27,697 bases of DNA. Source: a virus. Below the pieces are notes generated by a model. It was given only the letters and a program-made list of their open reading frames with translations, did not search any database and had not been told where the DNA came from. The stretch is from positions 1 through 27,697 of IMG/VR virus record IMGVR_UViG_3300047564_000138, one strand, 5' to 3'. Position 1 is the first letter of the stretch. Each line of letters begins with the position of its first letter. Below, piece by piece: positions 22,645 to 27,697 of this stretch. The translations under genes were made by a program, and so were the position numbers.

Positions 22645-23078
22645 CAGATAAGAGTCCTCAAGTAATTCATATACTCTTTAGTGGACTGTGGTGTATCAGG
22701 TTGGTTGGCCCATACTTCCATCAGTGGGAAAAAGCTGCGTAGTTGCTCCATATCAGGTGCAATTTCTTGCTGTGCAGGAGTGCCAAGCATCATGCGTGTT
22801 TCTGGTGTAGAACCAAAACGTACATCTTGGTCTGGCAGTTCAGTCTCCGCTGTTAGTGGAGTTACTGCTGGTAGTGAAGGAACTGGCGTGCTTGGTGTTG
22901 CAGACGCAACGGTACGCAAAGCCTTATTACCTTCAACGCGTGATTTGTTGATAGCCTTGTTTTGACCGTAGGCAAAGTTCTTATAGTCGCCAGACTGTCC
23001 ATCTCCACCAGTCAAAGAAACATTTGCTGGGTTATTCTGTGGGGCGTCTGGTCGCATTCCCCCTCTATTTTCAGCCAT
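22644..23078 (-). CDS. Pro/Asn-rich small protein (144 aa) upstream of giant protein
   Basis: The 144-residue protein starts MAENRGGMRPDAPQNNPANV, is mostly disordered in look (Gly, Asn, Pro, Thr and Ser), has a basic motif around YGQNKAINKSRVEGNKALRT and ends in a helix QSTKEYMNYLRTLI. An excellent RBS (TAGGAGGAAAC) precedes the ATG. Small proteins starting like this occur after the portal or protease in other actinophages. Short flexible proteins in this slot may be minor capsid or packaging accessory factors. No function is proven. Confidence 0.5.
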   Translation of the reverse strand: MAENRGGMRPDAPQNNPANVSLTGGDGQSGDYKNFAYGQNKAINKSRVEGNKALRTVASATPSTPVPSLPAVTPLTAETELPDQDVRFGSTPETRMMLGTPAQQEIAPDMEQLRSFFPLMEVWANQPDTPQSTKEYMNYLRTLI

Positions 23079-23086
23079 GTTTCCTC

Positions 23087-23629
23087 CTATTTAGAATGCT
23101 TAAATTGTGTTTTAGATATGTAAGGACCTGATGTAAATGCTGATACTTGAGATGCAATATCCATCGCTTCGTATGCATCCGCTCCTGCGTATAGTGCACC
23201 TATTGCAAAATAGGCTCCGCTGCCTGCTGCATATACGCCAGATTCATTCTGACTTACGCTAAGCTCATCATCAATATCAAAGATTTCGCCACATACTGCA
23301 ATCAGAAACTGGAATCTCTGCTCAGTTCTAGGCTCATCAAAGTTGAATCCGTTAGCAGATAAAGTTCTGCGCAATGACGGCATTGCTTTAGAAATCATAA
23401 AGTGGTACAAATCGGACTTATCCGACTTAGTGGGAGTTGGTGGGTCCCAGATATGCTGTGCTACATCGCAAGGTAATACTTCACCAGAGCCTGCGATTAA
23501 ATAACCGTTGCGCTCTGAAATCTTTTTTGTATTAGGATGCTTGTAAATATAACCAGAATCATCAGTAGTTTGGCTGTCAGCAACTAAGATGCAATCTTTA
23601 TCGTATTGAATGCCGATAATTGTTGTCAT
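23087..23629 (-). CDS. Proteasome beta/HslV-like N-terminal threonine peptidase
   Basis: The 180-residue protein carries the full N-terminal nucleophile hydrolase pattern of 20S proteasome beta subunits and HslV. After Met removal it starts TTIIGI, placing threonine at position 1. ILVADSQTT puts Asp at mature position 17, exactly as in HslV; KKI follows with the expected lysine (mature 34 or 35 against 33 in HslV). A second signature, AAGSGAYFAIGALYAGADAY near residues 134-153, matches the GSG-x-A region, and the length equals HslV. It sits between the portal and the scaffold/capsid genes, the slot where phages usually encode a prohead protease; no other protease is visible in the head module. 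I infer it may process or degrade scaffold or capsid proteins. No HslU- or Mpa-like ATPase lies nearby. Confidence 0.8.
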   Translation of the reverse strand: MTTIIGIQYDKDCILVADSQTTDDSGYIYKHPNTKKISERNGYLIAGSGEVLPCDVAQHIWDPPTPTKSDKSDLYHFMISKAMPSLRRTLSANGFNFDEPRTEQRFQFLIAVCGEIFDIDDELSVSQNESGVYAAGSGAYFAIGALYAGADAYEAMDIASQVSAFTSGPYISKTQFKHSK

Positions 23630-23644
23630 TGTCCCCCGCCTTCG

Positions 23645-25417
23645 TTATCTACGTCGAATAGTTCTTACGCTTGCGGAAGGTGTTCCGCTGCTTGATAGTC
23701 CTGATAGTAAGCTCATAATATCCTGTGGTGCTTCAGGTGCTCCGCCCATAGGAGAAGCGCCTCCTGCTGGAACGCCTTCAGGAGCAGGGGACGGTTGCTC
23801 AACTGATTCTGGTGCCCCAGCAGGAGGAACTGGTTGCTGCTGTGGCGCGAAGATGTCACCAACGACTTCTTCAATTGCCTGTCCCTTTTGGCGTGCCTTA
23901 ATTACAGCGGCAATCTGACGCACTACTTCAGAAGCGTCCTGGCCTTGCATAGCCATCTGTGGTATCGCTTGAGAGAGTGCAGTAATGGAACCAAGAAGAG
24001 ATTCTCTCATCTTCTCGATTTCAATCTTTTCTAGTTCTTGTGTTACGTTGACGGTGAATGGAAGTTCACGCATCGCCATATCTTTAGATATGAGCCCGCC
24101 GCCTAGGGCTTGCAACATAAAGATAAGTCCCTGTGCTGGGTTCAAACCAGCTAGCATTCCATAACGAACGTCAGCAGAGTAGTCTTGCTTGATATCCTTT
24201 GATGGTTTGTATGTGATTTCGTAAGGAGAGCCAGCGTCTACACCACGAATTGTCTTCTCTTCTGGGTAGATAAGCTCATCAACTTCAAAACATAGGCTGA
24301 TTACATCACGAAGTGCAGCAGCAAAGATAGCCTGAGCTGACTTAACCTGTGTATCAAAGGCTCCCATAAGAGCCTGTACGCCTTGTCCTGTAACAATAGA
24401 CGCGTTGACGTTACCAGTACGTCCCTCAGGGTAACGAGTGCCAACGCGAAGTTCCTGGTTAAGAAGTGTTTGCTCAGTGAATGCACCTTGTGGGATTGTA
24501 AGTTCTACGCGGCGTACGCCTGCTGGGTTGGATGTACGGATAACCGCATCCCCACCAAGCTGTAGTTCCTGTACATCCTGTGGTAGTACAATAGGTGACT
24601 GAACAGACTTCTCTGCAGCTTCCATAGCAAGCAACGCGAAGCGGTTGCGCAGAAGCTGGATACCTAGTACATCATCAAACTGTCCACGTAGTTCACCATC
24701 GATAGATGGCTTACGTGCAACAACAATCATCATCTTTCCTAGTGGATTCTTTGCTTGTGAAAGAACTAGGTTATCCTTTGATGGGATGTAGATAACTGAC
24801 TGGTCTTTATCGTAGTAGCGAATCAATTCAACTTGAGCAGTTAGGTCCTGCTTGTAACCCATAGGTCCAAGTAGAGCTCTATCATACTCTGGGAACATTG
24901 AAACAAGTTCCCCTAGTGTCATTGTGTATCGCTTAGCGAAAGCTACGCAACGTCCATAGCGGTCAAATTCTGGGTAAGCACCAATTGGGTTTTCTATGCG
25001 GATACGTGGTAGTTTCGATTCCTCGTCCAATTCAATTAAGAATGGGAGGAAACCATATGTGATATACCAGTCAGCACCTGAGTACATCTGCACTGACAAA
25101 TCTGAGTGCTGGAAGTAATTAGCCGCAATACGTGTGCGCTTATCAGCAAACTGACGCGCTCTATCTGAAGTCTGGTTGGCTGCTGAGCAGTTTACTGCTG
25201 GTAGTGGAGCCATAACTTCCGACAAGTCGCGGGCGACAATATCGACAAAGTTTGCTACTACGTTAGTATCTACACCATCTGGAAAGAAGTCTGGGTAAAC
25301 TTCTGAAATCTTTCCTTTACGGACAGCAAGGACGTCAAGGTTACGCTGGTCGCGGTCATGATGGCGATAGCGCAGCGATTGCACACGGGCAGCAACCTGC
25401 TCCATTGATAATGTCAT
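23645..25417 (-). CDS. Portal protein
   Basis: The 590-residue protein directly follows the terminase and one small gene and has the size and layout of phage portals: an N-terminal helical region (QRNLDVLAVRKGKISEVYPD), ADWYITYGFLPFLIELDEES with the wing-like strands IRIENPIGAYPEFDRYGR, a long central region, the GRTGNVNASIVTGQGVQALM and SAQAIFAAALRDVISLCFEV stem helices, and a proline/glycine-rich flexible tail from about residue 525 (PVPPAGAPESVEQPSPAPEG). It forms the dodecameric ring at the packaging vertex through which DNA enters and leaves. No catalytic motif is expected. Family-level call from pattern and position. Confidence 0.8.
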   Translation of the reverse strand: MTLSMEQVAARVQSLRYRHHDRDQRNLDVLAVRKGKISEVYPDFFPDGVDTNVVANFVDIVARDLSEVMAPLPAVNCSAANQTSDRARQFADKRTRIAANYFQHSDLSVQMYSGADWYITYGFLPFLIELDEESKLPRIRIENPIGAYPEFDRYGRCVAFAKRYTMTLGELVSMFPEYDRALLGPMGYKQDLTAQVELIRYYDKDQSVIYIPSKDNLVLSQAKNPLGKMMIVVARKPSIDGELRGQFDDVLGIQLLRNRFALLAMEAAEKSVQSPIVLPQDVQELQLGGDAVIRTSNPAGVRRVELTIPQGAFTEQTLLNQELRVGTRYPEGRTGNVNASIVTGQGVQALMGAFDTQVKSAQAIFAAALRDVISLCFEVDELIYPEEKTIRGVDAGSPYEITYKPSKDIKQDYSADVRYGMLAGLNPAQGLIFMLQALGGGLISKDMAMRELPFTVNVTQELEKIEIEKMRESLLGSITALSQAIPQMAMQGQDASEVVRQIAAVIKARQKGQAIEEVVGDIFAPQQQPVPPAGAPESVEQPSPAPEGVPAGGASPMGGAPEAPQDIMSLLSGLSSSGTPSASVRTIRRR

Positions 25418-25435
25418 TGTAGTCCTAACGATTTA

Positions 25436-25729
25436 TTATTTAGAATTAATTTTAATTGTTTTTGAAGGTTTTCCAGTTTGATGTGAAGCAATTGCTGCTT
25501 CTGCCTGAGCCATACGGCCACTTTTTCTTTGCTGAAGTTCCCAAGATTTTAAGCTATTTGTAATTTTATTTATTGCTGGATTCTTTTTTGCTGGAACAAC
25601 TTTTACAGATGAAGGTGGAAATGACTGACTGTAAACTGGGTTAACATTTTTTCCGCCTCCGCCAGTGATACCACCAGCACCTCTTGAGCCTCCGCCTACA
25701 CCCATTTCGCCACGACTTGAAATTGCCAT
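25436..25729 (-). CDS. Small Gly-rich basic protein (97 aa) between terminase and portal
   Basis: The 97-residue product has a glycine-rich disordered N-terminus (GEMGVGGGSRGAGGITGGGG), a proline/serine middle and a basic helical C-terminus (INKITNSLKSWELQQRKSGR, then AEAAIASHQTG and SKTIKINSK). No fold is recognised. The position between terminase and portal, with conventional spacing on both sides, suggests a packaging or portal accessory, but this is inference. Real gene status is supported by its tight fit in the operon. Confidence 0.5.
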   Translation of the reverse strand: MAISSRGEMGVGGGSRGAGGITGGGGKNVNPVYSQSFPPSSVKVVPAKKNPAINKITNSLKSWELQQRKSGRMAQAEAAIASHQTGKPSKTIKINSK

Positions 25730-25737
25730 AATGTATC

Positions 25738-27606
25738 CTAACTATAAGTTTGTGACCATTGCTCTGCAAAGGCCTCATCTAAATTGATTGAACCGCGGTT
25801 ATACATCTGTGCTCTTGTGGCCCAACGGTTTGTTTGGTACTGTCCCACTCTTGATGTATTCTGCATCAACTCACGAACGCGGATGATTGCAAACCATAAA
25901 GCCATCACAGTATCTGTGGGGTTCTTGGTGTCTGGCTTCCAGGTAATCAGTTGCTGTACTAGCGTCTTGATACCTTCTGAGCCTTCGTTGCTTGGAATCT
26001 CTATGATGTTATTGTCCTGGAAACGCCCATCGCGGGTGTTACCGAAGAGCATAGCCATAGAAGCTACACCAAAAGAAGTGTCCCACTTATTCTTACCAGT
26101 AAAGTGTGAGTTTAACTGGCAGCCATATGAGGCTAGAAAGCTTCTTAGGTTCTCATCCAGGGCGTAAGCCTTCTGGTGAGCATTGATTTCAATACGTAGT
26201 TCCTGAGGACGGTACTTGTCCACCCAGTCCTCAATCAGATTTTGAATCTTATCTGGTGAAGGCTCTGTCATATTGACACAATCAAGAATATAAATCTTAC
26301 CGTCAGCCTTGTTGTATGTAACTACAACCGCACCTGTTGCTCCCTGCATTGCTGGGTCTAGGCCCATTACAGTGTAGCTACCCTCAACATGTCTAGGATG
26401 TCCTGGGGTACCTGGCTTTAGGACGCCCCTCTTACGCATTCCATTGATGCTTCCTGCGACGCAGGTTGGGGAGAAGATTGAATCTTCGGTGACATCTTCC
26501 TGCTGATAAACCATCGCCCATACTGCGGGAGAGACCTGAGAGCGACGCTTAAATAGCGAGGGTCCATCCCACTTGGGGAAGTTCCCATTTGGTAGTGGGT
26601 CATCTTTCGCATTTTCCTGTTGGTCCGATTCAGGCCAGAGTGTTTTCCACTTCTCTGGGTTCTCGTCAAATTCTAGTACGGCTGGCATAGCGCAGTATGT
26701 GAAAGGCGCTACACCACCGCTCCATTGTCCTGGGTCACGGAGCATCTTATAGAGGTCCACGGGCGCGACACGGGTTCCTACAATAATTAGTTTTCCGTGC
26801 CGCCCCAGGCGTGTGATGACTTCCTTCTGGAGCCATTCAAGTTGTTTTTCCCACTCATGGGCATTTGCTCCCATTACGGCGTCATCAACGATAATCAGGT
26901 CAGCGCGAGCACCGTAAATCTGAGAGCCCATACCAAGGGCCTGAACGGTAGGGTCTTTCTCGCCTGAGTCACGTCCCGTACCTAGGTAAATCATATCAGC
27001 AGACCATTGTGTTGCATCGGCCTTGTATCCGCCGTTAGGACCGAAGGCCGTCTGCAACTTAATATATGCTGGATGTGAAAGTCTTGTCTTAATCGCCCCA
27101 AGGAACTTGCGGGCCATACCTTGCGTCTTGGAGACGATGATGACTCGCATGTTGGGGTTAGTCACGATTTTGTAGGTGACATAGTTTGTGGTGATGGTAG
27201 TCGACTTGGCGTGCTCGGGTGGCACGTTAATCAGTACTCTGTCAGGCTCGCCTGGCTCGTAGGTCATACCCGCTGGTTGCCAGCGTGGGGGTAAACCCTC
27301 CATCATATCCAGCCAGTTGAGCTGGTGGGGGAAGAGCTTGCTATCTAGGAACTGCTCGCAGAAGTCGACGAAGGAGATATCCTTTAAGTCGGCTAAGTCG
27401 GACTTGACGCCCTTACCCTCTAGGCGGGCCTTGTCGGCTCGCTCCTTGAAGTCGGCATCTGTGGCGCACCATTGACGGAAAGTCACGTCGTTGCGGCCTA
27501 CAGTACCCATAGCGGCTATCACAGTCGCGCCCTGGGCTAGCGCCATCAGGACTCGCTCCTGGGCCTCAGCCTTCGGTACATCCTGTTTTCCTGGCTTGCG
27601 TCCCAT
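25738..27606 (-). CDS. terL: Terminase large subunit with N-terminal helix-turn-helix
   Basis: The 622-residue enzyme packages DNA into the head. ATPase motifs: Walker A NVPPEHAKSTT (about 128-137; K134 is the P-loop lysine), Walker B LIIVDD (237-242) with the catalytic acid following, and coupling motif GTR (277-279). Nuclease motifs: GLDPAM (D417), RIEINAHQ (E473), and a C-terminal TDTVMALWFAIIR with an acidic residue, which together form the RNase H-like site. Residues about 14-60 (ERVLMALAQGATVIAAMGTV, then VTFRQWCATDADFKERADKA) look like a helix-turn-helix of the kind found in small terminase subunits, so DNA recognition may be fused here; no separate small terminase is seen in the window. 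RBS GAGGAG sits before ATG 27606. First gene of the late operon. Confidence 0.9.
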   Translation of the reverse strand: MGRKPGKQDVPKAEAQERVLMALAQGATVIAAMGTVGRNDVTFRQWCATDADFKERADKARLEGKGVKSDLADLKDISFVDFCEQFLDSKLFPHQLNWLDMMEGLPPRWQPAGMTYEPGEPDRVLINVPPEHAKSTTITTNYVTYKIVTNPNMRVIIVSKTQGMARKFLGAIKTRLSHPAYIKLQTAFGPNGGYKADATQWSADMIYLGTGRDSGEKDPTVQALGMGSQIYGARADLIIVDDAVMGANAHEWEKQLEWLQKEVITRLGRHGKLIIVGTRVAPVDLYKMLRDPGQWSGGVAPFTYCAMPAVLEFDENPEKWKTLWPESDQQENAKDDPLPNGNFPKWDGPSLFKRRSQVSPAVWAMVYQQEDVTEDSIFSPTCVAGSINGMRKRGVLKPGTPGHPRHVEGSYTVMGLDPAMQGATGAVVVTYNKADGKIYILDCVNMTEPSPDKIQNLIEDWVDKYRPQELRIEINAHQKAYALDENLRSFLASYGCQLNSHFTGKNKWDTSFGVASMAMLFGNTRDGRFQDNNIIEIPSNEGSEGIKTLVQQLITWKPDTKNPTDTVMALWFAIIRVRELMQNTSRVGQYQTNRWATRAQMYNRGSINLDEAFAEQWSQTYS

Positions 27607-27623
27607 TGGTTAAATCTCCTCAG

Positions 27624-27658
27624 ATATCGCTGTTATAACGGTACCTTGTTAGCGATAT
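27624..27658 (-). promoter_or_regulatory. Inverted repeat in the leader of the terminase gene
   Basis: ATATCGCT (27624-27631) and AGCGATAT (27651-27658) are perfect inverted repeats with a 19-base spacer that itself contains the palindromes GTTATAAC (27632-27639) and GGTACC (27640-27645). It lies 18-52 bases upstream of the terminase start and downstream of the likely promoter. It could be an operator for a dimeric regulator, or an RNA hairpin in the 5' leader. Confidence 0.5.
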
Positions 27659-27660
27659 AA

Positions 27661-27697
27661 CTCTCCCATATATATTATATTATATATTATATAGGAG
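27661..27697. promoter_or_regulatory. AT-rich promoter for the late operon, probably divergent with a gene past the right edge
   Basis: On the minus strand three overlapping TATAAT hexamers occur (27691-27686, 27684-27679, 27679-27674), about 70-85 bases before the terminase ATG, so a late-operon start near 27665 is plausible. The block is itself an imperfect palindrome bounded by CTCC and GGAG. On the + strand it ends in ATAGGAG at 27691-27697, which looks like a ribosome binding site for a rightward gene starting just outside the window. It resembles the AT-rich divergent block at 731-803. No -35 box is clear. Confidence 0.45.

Noticed and set aside
1-27697. Integration or lysogeny functions, or terminal repeats
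   Set aside because: No integrase, repressor or attachment site is seen, and the two window ends do not match each other apart from AT-rich low complexity.

Overview
The window reads as the late (virion structure and lysis) region of a tailed double-stranded DNA phage, with one end of a DNA-metabolism region at the left edge. A phage of an aquatic, probably actinobacterial, host is suggested by the AGTTGL-repeat protein, the M15-type lysin, the Cas4/RecB-like exonuclease and several structural proteins of a style common in actinobacteriophages. This host call is inference from protein style; no host marker, tRNA, integrase or CRISPR array is visible. No protein is clearly a tape measure and no sheath, tube or baseplate genes are recognisable, so a short-tailed (podovirus-like) particle is the best guess.

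Layout: positions 1-679 hold a PD-(D/E)xK exonuclease read leftward, broken into two frames near 470-491 and running off the left edge. Positions 680-814 are a divergent AT-rich promoter region built around a GC-core hairpin. Positions 815-964 encode the only + strand gene, a 49-residue small probable membrane protein. Positions 966-1070 carry two stem-loops that separate it from the converging late operon. Everything from 1098 to 27606 is one tightly packed minus-strand operon, read right to left.

In transcription order the operon encodes: large terminase with an N-terminal helix-turn-helix; a small basic protein; portal; a proteasome/HslV-like threonine peptidase; a 144-residue protein; a 1593-residue giant protein and three helical companions (candidate ejection proteins); scaffold; major capsid protein; two small head-region proteins; five consecutive lysine-rich mini-proteins; a GT-A glycosyltransferase; an AGTTGL-repeat protein; a head-tail adaptor-like protein; a repeat-rich fibre; a set of small fibre/adhesin proteins including two paralogous glycine-rich ones; a 662-residue beta-rich tail protein; and a three-gene lysis cassette (holin-like, M15 peptidase, holin-like). 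The operon probably starts in the AT-rich leader at 27607-27697, which itself looks divergent with a rightward gene just outside the window.

The genes form a coherent programme: packaging, head assembly, maturation, DNA ejection, tail and adsorption, then lysis. The most unusual points are an apparently catalytically intact proteasome-type peptidase where a prohead protease is expected, a large ejection-like block placed before the scaffold and capsid genes, the block of five lysine-rich mini-proteins, and repeated one-base UAAUG stop/start overlaps along the operon.
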